In this document: in pieces, positions 1 to 5,788 of the stretch
How the letters are laid out: every line of letters begins with the position of its first letter
How positions within the stretch are numbered: the stretch's first letter is position 1
Assembly (NCBI GenBank): GCA_046765875.1
Contig: JBKPSJ010000323.1
Span: forward strand, 1 to 9,989
Direction of reading: 5' to 3'
Origin: DASRHY01 sp046765875
GTDB lineage: Bacteria > Actinomycetota > Actinomycetes > Propionibacteriales > Kribbellaceae
Length of the DNA: 9,989 bases
Program-made: the position numbers and the translations under genes
Notes under the pieces: generated by a model
The model's input: only the letters and a program-made list of their open reading frames with translations
What the model was told of the DNA's origin: nothing
Database searches by the model: none

Positions 1-1
1 G

Positions 2-190
2 GTGACACTGAGCGTGACGACCGTCGCGAGCCTGATCAAGTCCCGCCGCGACGCCAACTCATCCACCGAGGTCCTGCCATCCCGGCCCGACGGCGACGAA
101 CAATCCGCCACGACGCCAGAGGACGAACTGGCCCAGATCACCGAAGACGAGATCGCCAGAGTCCCCGACCGCGAGGACCACACCCGCTGA
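2..190 (+). CDS. Hypothetical protein, 3' fragment cut by the window edge
   Basis: An open frame runs from the window edge to TGA at 188-190. The first GTG, at position 2, may be internal, because the upstream sequence is missing. The visible 62 residues contain a short basic stretch (IKSRRDAN, about residues 12-19) followed by a low-complexity tail rich in Asp, Glu, Ser, Thr and Pro. No catalytic motif, membrane segment or signal is visible. Third codon positions are mostly G or C, as in the definite genes here, which supports real coding. The tail looks like a disordered acidic C-terminus. I do not recognise a family. It converges on the minus-strand operon, whose last stop lies about 100 bases away. 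Confidence 0.5.
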   Translation: MTLSVTTVASLIKSRRDANSSTEVLPSRPDGDEQSATTPEDELAQITEDEIARVPDREDHTR

Positions 191-251
191 CAACCCGCCG
201 CCCACGCCCCCGAGATCAAGGCAGCGGCCGCTGACCGAGCAAGACCGGCGT

Positions 252-264
252 GGACCCGGGGTCC
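252..264. repeat. Short inverted repeat in the convergent gap
   Basis: GGACC and GGTCC flank a 3-base CGG loop between two converging genes (gap 191-291). It could form a small GC-rich hairpin on either strand. There is no T-tract on either side, so it is not a classical intrinsic terminator. It could mark a bidirectional transcription end, but a 5-base stem in DNA this GC-rich may be chance. The rest of the gap shows nothing recognisable. Confidence 0.25.
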
Positions 265-291
265 TGTGTCGGGCGGGACGACCGGTGGCGG

Positions 292-1155
292 TTAGATGCG
301 GGCGGCGGCTACGAGGGTGCTGCGGCGCTCGTCGCGGAGGGGTTCGTCCTCGAGGCGGGATCCGGTCTCGGACGCGTGCAGCATCCCGTTCGGCGAGACG
401 AAGCCGACGTGTTGTACCTCCTCGCCGGGTTTGGCGAAGAAGTACAGGTCGCCCGGCTGGACGTCGTCCACGTCGACCGCCGGGAGCCCGGCCTGCTGGT
501 CGTTGGCGTCGCGCGGTACCCGCATCCCGAGCACCCGGCAGACCGTGTGGATCAGGCCCGAGCAGTCCAGCCCGTACGACGACGTACCACCCCACAGATA
601 TCGCAGGCCGAGGAACTGCCTGCCGAGCCGGAGCCGCTCGCTCGGCGTAGCCTCGCCGTCCACGCGTACCGCGTCCTCGGACAGCCAGCCGTGGCCACCG
701 TCCGGCAGTGCGACCCGGACGTGCCCCTCAGATCGTTCGGTCGAGGCCAGCACGGTGCCGAACGAAACCTCCGCGACCGGTTCCGCGCCGGGTTCGGCGT
801 ACAGGGTGGTGACCGGGACGCGAACGGATACCGGATCGGTCGCGGCCTGGGGCAGTTCGCCGAGGTGGGCGGCCGGCAGCCAGCCCGGGTAGCCGGTATT
901 GTCGCTGCGCGACGGCTGCCACGGTGCGACGATCTCGACCCAGCCGTCCCGTTCGGAACGGATCAGCACCGGCTCGCCGAGCAGCAGTTGCGACAGCGTC
1001 CGGCCATGCAGTCCGAGCCGGGTGTCGTCGTCCATCGCTTCGCACCAGGCGGCCGTGTCCGGTACGTCGGCAACCGCGGGCGCGTCCACCTCGCGAGGCG
1101 CGTCGGGGGACGTCCACAGGGTGCTGACCGGGACCCGTACCGCTGCGAGGATCAT
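292..1155 (-). CDS. YkfC-like NlpC/P60 endopeptidase with two SH3b domains
   Basis: 287 residues, ATG at 1155, TAA at 294-292. The predicted role is hydrolysis of the gamma-D-Glu to diamino-acid bond in peptidoglycan-derived peptides. The N-terminal half (about 1-165) holds two SH3b-like domains: the first includes VSTLWTSPDAPREVDAPA and GYPGWL (88-93), features I associate with YkfC proteins; the second runs about 107-166. The NlpC/P60 domain follows, with Cys198 in LDCSG, His249 in VQHVG and His260 in MLHAS as the expected Cys-His-His catalytic set. No signal peptide or membrane segment is present, so the enzyme is probably cytoplasmic and acts on imported peptides rather than on the wall. 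Its ATG overlaps the stop of the upstream epimerase gene as ATGA, implying translational coupling. In the Bacillus YkfC family, substrates carry a free N-terminal L-Ala; pairing with an Ala-Glu epimerase fits that. Function is by homology; exact substrate is inferred. Confidence 0.88.
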   Translation of the reverse strand: MILAAVRVPVSTLWTSPDAPREVDAPAVADVPDTAAWCEAMDDDTRLGLHGRTLSQLLLGEPVLIRSERDGWVEIVAPWQPSRSDNTGYPGWLPAAHLGELPQAATDPVSVRVPVTTLYAEPGAEPVAEVSFGTVLASTERSEGHVRVALPDGGHGWLSEDAVRVDGEATPSERLRLGRQFLGLRYLWGGTSSYGLDCSGLIHTVCRVLGMRVPRDANDQQAGLPAVDVDDVQPGDLYFFAKPGEEVQHVGFVSPNGMLHASETGSRLEDEPLRDERRSTLVAAARI

Positions 1156-2231
1156 GCCGTCAAGCCTGTCATGCCGAGGCCGGGCCCCTTCGGCAGGTGT
1201 ATGACCGGCCCGTCGTAGGTGATCCCGCCGTCGACCACCGGCCGGGCCAGCCACCAGGCGGCGTCCAGGTCCGCCACCGCGCTCGTCGGGTAGGCCGCCA
1301 CCAGCGCTGCCGCCGCGCCGACACCGACGTGGGTCTCCATCATCGATCCGACCACCGTCCCGAGCCCGTGTGCTCGGGCGACCTCCAGCAGGGTGCGGGC
1401 GTTGGCCAGGCCGCCGCACTTGGCCAGCTTCACATTCACCATGTCCGCGGCCCGGCGGCGAATCACCTCGACCAGATCGCGGATGCCGTATACCGACTCG
1501 TCGGCCAGGATCGGCGTGTTCACCCGTGCCGACACCCAGGCCAGGCCGTCCAGGTCGGCCGCGACCACCGGTTGCTCGACCAACTCGACCTGGCAGCCGG
1601 AGTCCTCGATGCCGCGGATCACCTGAACCGCGGTCCGCGCGGACCAGCCCTGGTTCGCGTCGAGCCGGAGCACGACGTCCGGGCCGACCGTGCGGCGGAT
1701 CGTCTTCACCCGGGCGACGTCGGTGACCGCGTTACCGGTGCCGACCTTGAGCTTGAGAACGTCGAAACCCTCGGCGACCCGGCGCTCCGCGGCGGTCGCG
1801 TGTTCGCCGTGTACCGCCGAGATCGTCACATCGGTCCGGACGGTCTCCGCGGTCGAGCCGAGGTAGGCGTGCAGGCTGATGCCCAGCCGCCGCGCGGCGA
1901 GGTCGTGCAGCGCGACGTCGACGGCGGCCTTGGCGCCGTGGTTCGCGGCGGTGCTCGCCTGCACCCAGCGCAGCACCTCGGTGAGGTCCGCGGAGTCCCG
2001 GCCGGTGATCGCGGCGCTGATCGGGCCTTCGACCGCGGCCTGCGCACCGGCGAACGACTCGCCGGTGACCTGCCAGACCTGCGGTGCCTCGCCCCATCCG
2101 GACGCGCCGTCGGAGTCGACGACCTCGACCAGCAGCGAATCGGCGCTGGTGGCGGTCCGCAGCGCGGTCACGAACGGCGAGTGCAGCGGCGCGGAGACCC
2201 GGTGGCACCGGATCGTCTCGATCGTCGTCAC
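1152..2231 (-). CDS. Dipeptide epimerase, L-Ala-D/L-Glu epimerase type
   Basis: 359 residues, member of the muconate-lactonising branch of the enolase superfamily. It has a capping domain (about 1-125), then a (beta/alpha)7-beta barrel. Visible catalytic features are the KxK acid/base motif K160-L-K162, metal ligands D191 (RLDANQ), E219 (VEQP) and D244 (ADES), and the opposite-face lysine K268 (NVKLAK). D321-L-D323 near the C-terminus is the DxD that binds the dipeptide ammonium group in Ala-Glu epimerases, which argues for this reaction rather than muconate or o-succinylbenzoate chemistry. The GTG at 2231 is chosen because it overlaps the preceding gene's TGA as GTGA and gives the family's usual N-terminus (TTIETIRCHRVSAPL); the frame stays open further upstream only through the neighbouring gene. 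It sits between the serine hydrolase and the NlpC/P60 enzyme, consistent with converting L-Ala-D-Glu from muropeptides to L-Ala-L-Glu for catabolism. Confidence 0.9.
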   Translation of the reverse strand: MTTIETIRCHRVSAPLHSPFVTALRTATSADSLLVEVVDSDGASGWGEAPQVWQVTGESFAGAQAAVEGPISAAITGRDSADLTEVLRWVQASTAANHGAKAAVDVALHDLAARRLGISLHAYLGSTAETVRTDVTISAVHGEHATAAERRVAEGFDVLKLKVGTGNAVTDVARVKTIRRTVGPDVVLRLDANQGWSARTAVQVIRGIEDSGCQVELVEQPVVAADLDGLAWVSARVNTPILADESVYGIRDLVEVIRRRAADMVNVKLAKCGGLANARTLLEVARAHGLGTVVGSMMETHVGVGAAAALVAAYPTSAVADLDAAWWLARPVVDGGITYDGPVIHLPKGPGLGMTGLTA

Positions 2232-3064
2232 GCCACCCCTCCGAGATCGTGCCGGTGCTCCCATACGACCGCGGCGATGTCCGCGATCAGTCGCTGAGCG
2301 GCGTCGTCGGCGAGCTCGGAGGTGGTGAACACGCTCAGAACGAACGGTTCCGCGTCCGGCGGCCGTACGATCCCGGCGTCGTGGCGGATGCCGATGTCCC
2401 AGCCGTTCTTGTGTTCCACCCGTACGCCCGCTGGCAGCCCGGCCGGGATTTGGTCGTTCCAGCCATTGGCGGCCAGCAGGTCGCGCAGGTACGCACACGA
2501 CGAAGGCGAGGCCGCGGTGTCGTTGCCCACGGCAATCAGTACGGCGGCGAAGTCGGCGGCGCTCATCAGGTTGCTGATCTGGTGGAGCTGGGCGGGCCGG
2601 TCGTCGATACCGCGCCGGAGCACACTCCGCTCGCCGTCCACGTTACCGAGCGCGTCGGCCAGCGCCCGGTCTGCGACACGCACGCCGGTCAGCTCGAGGG
2701 TCAGGTCGGTCGCGAGATTGCTGGACAGCGTGATCATCTGCTCGGCCAGCCAGCGCAACGGGACCCGTGAGCCGAGGTGGTCCCAGGTGGCGGGTGCGTC
2801 GTCGTCACCGCGCTGGACCGTGAACCGCTCGCCCTCGTACGCCGAGTCGAAGTCGTCGTGCACGGTCACCGGCTGGTCCAGGGTGAGCCGGCCGTCGTCG
2901 ACGGCACGCATCATCGCGATGGCGACCGGCAGCTTCATCGTGCTCGCCGAGTAGTGCAGCCGTGCGGCGTCGTGGGCGAAGGCGGCCCGTCCGTCCAGCC
3001 CGCCGAGCCACACCGAGAAGTCTCCCTTGCCCTCGACGGCGGCGAGCAGCTCCTTCACACCCAT
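2228..3064 (-). CDS. Serine hydrolase, class A beta-lactamase fold (beta-lactamase2 type)
   Basis: 278 residues, first gene of the minus-strand operon. Active-site motifs occur in order: S41-T-M-K44 (SxxK nucleophile and base), S114-S-N116 (the SDN equivalent) and K219-N-G221 (KTG equivalent). The omega-loop region (about 145-170, VLRRGIDDRPA) shows no evident ExxxN, so the deacylating glutamate of true class A beta-lactamases seems to be missing. That favours a DD-peptidase, carboxypeptidase or esterase role over antibiotic hydrolysis. There is no signal peptide, unusual for a penicillin-recognising enzyme, and compatible with cytosolic trimming of muropeptides alongside the two downstream enzymes. 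ATG at 3064 is preceded by only a weak GGTGG; a GTG two codons in is an alternative start. Family assignment is solid, substrate is unknown. Confidence 0.82.
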   Translation of the reverse strand: MGVKELLAAVEGKGDFSVWLGGLDGRAAFAHDAARLHYSASTMKLPVAIAMMRAVDDGRLTLDQPVTVHDDFDSAYEGERFTVQRGDDDAPATWDHLGSRVPLRWLAEQMITLSSNLATDLTLELTGVRVADRALADALGNVDGERSVLRRGIDDRPAQLHQISNLMSAADFAAVLIAVGNDTAASPSSCAYLRDLLAANGWNDQIPAGLPAGVRVEHKNGWDIGIRHDAGIVRPPDAEPFVLSVFTTSELADDAAQRLIADIAAVVWEHRHDLGGVA

Positions 3065-3130
3065 GCCACCAGCTTTTCACACCGGCAGCAGTCACTCACT
3101 GCGTGTGGACAGACATGGCAGGATCGGGGC
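3065..3130. promoter_or_regulatory. Divergent intergenic region between the serine hydrolase operon and cobD
   Basis: This 66-base gap must hold the 5' control signals for both the minus-strand operon and the cobD run unless promoters lie inside genes. For cobD, CAGGAT at 3119-3124 is one mismatch from a TANNNT -10 and ends 6 bases before the GTG at 3131, the spacing expected for a leaderless transcript; an overlapping AGG at 3120-3122 could instead serve as a Shine-Dalgarno 8 bases from the GTG. No convincing -35 was found on either strand, and no -10 candidate stands out for the minus-strand operon. Confidence 0.4.
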
Positions 3131-4072
3131 GTGGGTCGTGGAGCGGGCAGGGCGGTCGGGATCGTGCTGGGGTACGCGGCCGACCGGGTGTTCGGGGACC
3201 CGCGGCGGTTCCACCCGGTCGCCGGATTCGGCCGGACAGCCTCCGTGTTGGAGAAGCGGATGTACGCCGACAATCGCGCAGCCGGAGCGGCGTACGCGAT
3301 CCTGCTCGTGGGTGCGACAACGGCCGCGGCCGCCGCAGTGCAGACAAGCACCAAGGTGCAACCAGTCGCGGAAGTGGTCACGACCGCGGTGGCGACCTGG
3401 GCGGTGCTTGGCGGCCGGAGCCTGGAGCGCGAGGCGGCGAAGATGGCGGAGCTGCTCGCCGACGACGACCTGCCGGCGGCAAGGCAACGGCTCGGCCACC
3501 TCTGCAGTCGGGACGCCACAGATCTCGACACCAACGAACTCGCGCGGGCCACGGTCGAGTCGGTGGCCGAGAACACGTCGGACGCCTGCGTCGCACCGCT
3601 GTTGTGGGGCGGTGTCGCGGGACTTCCCGGGCTGCTCGGATATCGCGTGGTCAACACCCTCGACGCGATGGTGGGCTACACGAGCAAGCGCTACGCGAAC
3701 TTCGGGTGGGCGTCCGCGCGACTGGACGACCTGGCCAACCTGCTGCCGGCGAGGGTATGTGCCGTCCTTGCGGGGGTGGCCGCACGCCGGCCCGCGCAGG
3801 CCTGGCGGGTGTGGCGCGACGACGCGGGCAAGCATCCGAGCCCCAACGCGGGCCCGGTCGAGGCCTCGTTCGCCGGCGCCCTCGGGCTCACCCTCGGCGG
3901 CACGAACGCGTACGGCGACGAGATCGAGGACCGCGGCACCCTCGGTCGCGGGCCGCGGCCGCGACCGGCGGACATCGGCCGGGTCACCGACTTGTCCCGG
4001 CGAGTCGGCCTCGCCGCGGCGGCACTGGCCGTTGTGCTGTCGTTGCGGCCACGATCGAAGCGACGGGCGTGA
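3131..4072 (+). CDS. cobD: Adenosylcobinamide-phosphate synthase (CobD/CbiB)
   Basis: 313 residues, the usual size of this family. The enzyme attaches the aminopropanol (or its phosphate) arm to adenosylcobyric acid in cobalamin synthesis and is membrane-associated. Family signatures visible: ADRVFGDPRRFHPVAGFG near the N-terminus (16-34), ENTSDACVAPLLW (147-159), TLDAMVGY (176-183), FGWASARLDD (191-200) and HPSPNAG (235-241). Hydrophobic segments lie at about 54-72, 83-94, 156-170, 206-218 and 293-306. GTG at 3131 starts immediately before the conserved N-terminal block; the frame is open further upstream but lies antisense to the serine hydrolase gene. No other cobalamin gene is in view, and two genes of other families follow 3 bases later. 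The window does not show whether the rest of the pathway exists elsewhere in the genome. Confidence 0.93.
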   Translation: MGRGAGRAVGIVLGYAADRVFGDPRRFHPVAGFGRTASVLEKRMYADNRAAGAAYAILLVGATTAAAAAVQTSTKVQPVAEVVTTAVATWAVLGGRSLEREAAKMAELLADDDLPAARQRLGHLCSRDATDLDTNELARATVESVAENTSDACVAPLLWGGVAGLPGLLGYRVVNTLDAMVGYTSKRYANFGWASARLDDLANLLPARVCAVLAGVAARRPAQAWRVWRDDAGKHPSPNAGPVEASFAGALGLTLGGTNAYGDEIEDRGTLGRGPRPRPADIGRVTDLSRRVGLAAAALAVVLSLRPRSKRRA

Positions 4073-4075
4073 GCG

Positions 4076-4765
4076 ATGGACCTGCGCAAGCGGCCGGTGC
4101 GGATCGTGCTGTTGCGGCACGGCGAGTCCGAGGCGAACATCGACCAGACCCTGTTCGAACGCGTGCCCGACCACGCGATCCCGCTCACCGGCAACGGCCG
4201 CGAGCAGGCGGTTGCCATGGGCAAGCAGATGCGCGACATGTTCGGCACCCAGATGGTGCGGGTGTACGTGTCGCCGTACAAGCGGACCCTCCAGACCCTG
4301 GACGCGCTCGGGATCGACGACCTGATCGAGACGGCCCGGCAGGAGCCGCGGCTGCGCGAGCAAGACTGGGCGAACTTCCAGGACTCCGAGGACATCGCCC
4401 GGCAGCGGTTGCTGCGCGACGAGTTCGGGCACTTCTTCTACCGGTTCACCGACGGCGAGTCCGGCGCCGACGTCTACGACCGGGTGTCGACGTTCCTGGA
4501 GACGCTGCACCGTGATTGGGAGGCCAAGGACTCGCCGCGCAATGTATTGATCGTGTCGCACGGACTGACGATGCGGCTGTTCTGCATGCGCTGGTTCCAC
4601 TGGTCGGTGCAGTTCTTCGAGTCGCTGTCCAATCCGGCCAACGCCGAGACCCGGGTGCTTGTCCGTCAGCCCGACTACCGTTACAAGCTGGACCGGCCGT
4701 TCGAGCAGTGGACCCGGTACGAGCCGACGGAACGGGAGCGATCCGCGTGGCTGTGGCGAACCTGA
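4076..4765 (+). CDS. Histidine phosphatase superfamily protein (phosphoglycerate-mutase-like, AT74-type)
   Basis: 229 residues. Phosphohistidine signature R14-H-G-E17 near the N-terminus with His15 as the predicted nucleophile; Arg70 in SPYKR, Glu95 in LREQDW and His162 in VSHG complete the expected phosphate pocket. The blocks LREQDWANFQ and GESGADVYDRVSTF are typical of the subgroup that includes the plant AT74-like proteins, and differ from what I expect of CobC alpha-ribazole phosphatases. No signal peptide or membrane segment, so it is cytoplasmic. ATG begins 3 bases after the cobD stop, suggesting coupling, and the 3' end overlaps the DUF3500 gene by 19 bases. The co-transcription with cobD makes a nucleotide-loop phosphatase role possible, but the sequence itself does not favour it. 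Substrate is unknown. Confidence 0.85.
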   Translation: MDLRKRPVRIVLLRHGESEANIDQTLFERVPDHAIPLTGNGREQAVAMGKQMRDMFGTQMVRVYVSPYKRTLQTLDALGIDDLIETARQEPRLREQDWANFQDSEDIARQRLLRDEFGHFFYRFTDGESGADVYDRVSTFLETLHRDWEAKDSPRNVLIVSHGLTMRLFCMRWFHWSVQFFESLSNPANAETRVLVRQPDYRYKLDRPFEQWTRYEPTERERSAWLWRT

Positions 4766-5718
4766 CCGACCGGATGCGCGCGGCCGCGACCGCGTTCCTC
4801 GACGCCCTCGACGACCGGCAGCGCAAGCGAGCCCAGGCGGCCTTCGACATACCCGGCCACCGGGAGTGGACGTACCTGCCCGGGCGGCGGCCCGGCATCC
4901 CGCTGGCCGATCTGAACCCGGACCAGCGCGCGCTGGCGATGGCTTTACTCGACACCGGCGCGAGCGAACGCGGCGCCGCCGACACCCGCTCGGTGCTGTG
5001 GGGCGAGGCGATCGGCGACGACCTGCCGCAGACCAGGCCGGGCTCCGACGCCGACGTGTATGAGGGTCAGCTCTACTACGTCCGCATCCTCGGCAACCCG
5101 GACGAGCCGGTCTGGGCCTGGCGGCTGAACGGGCATCACGTCGCGTTCCACCTCACCGTGATCGGCGACCAGGTGACCGGCAGTCCGCAGTTCCTCGGCA
5201 CCAACCCGGCCACCTTCCTCGGCGGGCCGTACCAGGGCCTGCGCCCGCTCCCCGCCGAGGAGGACCTGGCCCGCGACCTGCTCGCCGCGCTGGAGCCCGG
5301 CCAGCGCGAGGCGGCGATCGTCTCGTCGCAGGCGCCGCGCGACATCCTCACCCGCTACGACCCGGTCGCCGACCCAAGCGTGGTCGACACCGGCCTGGGG
5401 TACGCCGACCTCGGCACCGAGCAGCGCCAGTTGCTCACCCTGCTGATCGGCCAGTACGTCGGCCGGGTCACCGAGCAGGTCGCGCTGCGCGCCTGGCAGG
5501 ACATCACCGAGGCCGGGCTCGAACGGGTCTCGTTCGCCTGGGCCGGCGGCACCGATCGCGGCGACAAGCACTACTACGCCCTCGCCGGCCCGACGTTCCT
5601 GATCGAGTACGACAACACGCAGGACAACGCGAATCACATCCACTCGGTCTGGCGCGACCTGCGACACGACTGGGGCGGCGACATCCTGGCCAGGCACTAC
5701 GCGATGTTCGGTCACTAG
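4747..5718 (+). CDS. DUF3500 domain protein of unknown function
   Basis: 323 residues, nearly all covered by one DUF3500-like domain. Recognisable blocks are REWTYLPGRRPG (39-50), WRLNGHHVAFHLTV (125-138), FLGTNPA (149-155) and, most diagnostic, EYDNTQDNANHIHSVWRD (287-304). The clustered His residues (His130, His131, His135, His297, His299) and the acidic/Asn-rich EYDNTQ block could form a metal or catalytic site; this is inference. No signal peptide, lipobox or membrane segment is visible, so it is probably cytosolic. Start GTG at 4747 is chosen over the GTG at 4753 because GGGAG at 4734-4738 lies 8 bases upstream of it. It overlaps the phosphatase gene by 19 bases, so the two are almost certainly co-translated and may share a pathway. 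Confidence 0.85.
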   Translation: MAVANLTDRMRAAATAFLDALDDRQRKRAQAAFDIPGHREWTYLPGRRPGIPLADLNPDQRALAMALLDTGASERGAADTRSVLWGEAIGDDLPQTRPGSDADVYEGQLYYVRILGNPDEPVWAWRLNGHHVAFHLTVIGDQVTGSPQFLGTNPATFLGGPYQGLRPLPAEEDLARDLLAALEPGQREAAIVSSQAPRDILTRYDPVADPSVVDTGLGYADLGTEQRQLLTLLIGQYVGRVTEQVALRAWQDITEAGLERVSFAWAGGTDRGDKHYYALAGPTFLIEYDNTQDNANHIHSVWRDLRHDWGGDILARHYAMFGH

Positions 5719-5746
5719 GGCACTAAATCGGGTTGCCAGGACCCCT

Positions 5747-5752
5747 TAGAGT
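5747..5752 (+). promoter_or_regulatory. Candidate -10 element TAGAGT
   Basis: TAGAGT matches the actinobacterial TANNNT -10 pattern and ends exactly 6 bases before an ATG at 5759, so a transcript would start on or next to that ATG (leaderless). The -35 region 16-18 bases upstream (around TAAATC, 5724-5729) is poor. It lies in the 70-base gap after the DUF3500 stop and would drive the MFS gene. Confidence 0.4.
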
Positions 5753-5758
5753 CGGAGC

Positions 5759-5785
5759 ATGAGGTTCACCGCAGCCCAACCCTGA
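5759..5785 (+). other. Eight-codon frame ending in TGA, in frame with the MFS gene
   Basis: ATG at 5759 encodes MRFTAAQP and stops at TGA 5783-5785. Codons CCC then GTG follow in the same frame, and the MFS transporter starts at that GTG. The arrangement fits either a leader peptide that feeds ribosomes to the GTG by termination-reinitiation, or a former transporter start disabled by a nonsense change (a TGG Trp codon needs one base change to give TGA). A sequencing error at 5783-5785 is a third option. GGAG at 5754-5757 touches the ATG too closely to act as its Shine-Dalgarno. Confidence 0.35.
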
Positions 5786-5788
5786 CCC

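Noticed and set aside
191..291. An intrinsic terminator in the convergent gap
   Set aside because: The only hairpin has a 5-base stem and no T-tract on either strand.
2228..3064. Calling the serine hydrolase an antibiotic-resistance beta-lactamase
   Set aside because: No signal peptide, no evident ExxxN omega-loop motif, KNG instead of KTG, and operon partners of peptide metabolism.
2962..4515. A 517-residue plus-strand frame across the divergent gap and cobD
   Set aside because: It is an Arg/Gly-rich alternate frame of cobD and the phosphatase with no motifs.
3092..4600. A 502-residue open frame on the minus strand opposite cobD and the phosphatase
   Set aside because: It lies fully antisense to two genes with intact family motifs, is rich in Arg, His and Val with no recognisable domain, and is the usual by-product of high third-position GC.
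4076..4765. Calling the phosphatase CobC (alpha-ribazole phosphatase) because cobD precedes it
   Set aside because: Its LREQDW and GESGADVYDRV blocks match the AT74-like subgroup better; proximity alone is not enough.
5733..5738. TTGCCA as a -35 element for the MFS promoter
   Set aside because: It is only 8 bases from TAGAGT, and no -10-like sequence lies 16-18 bases downstream.
5764..5770. GTTCACC as a PhoP (PHO box) half-site
   Set aside because: PHO boxes need tandem 11-base direct repeats; only one unit is present and it lies inside the 8-codon frame.
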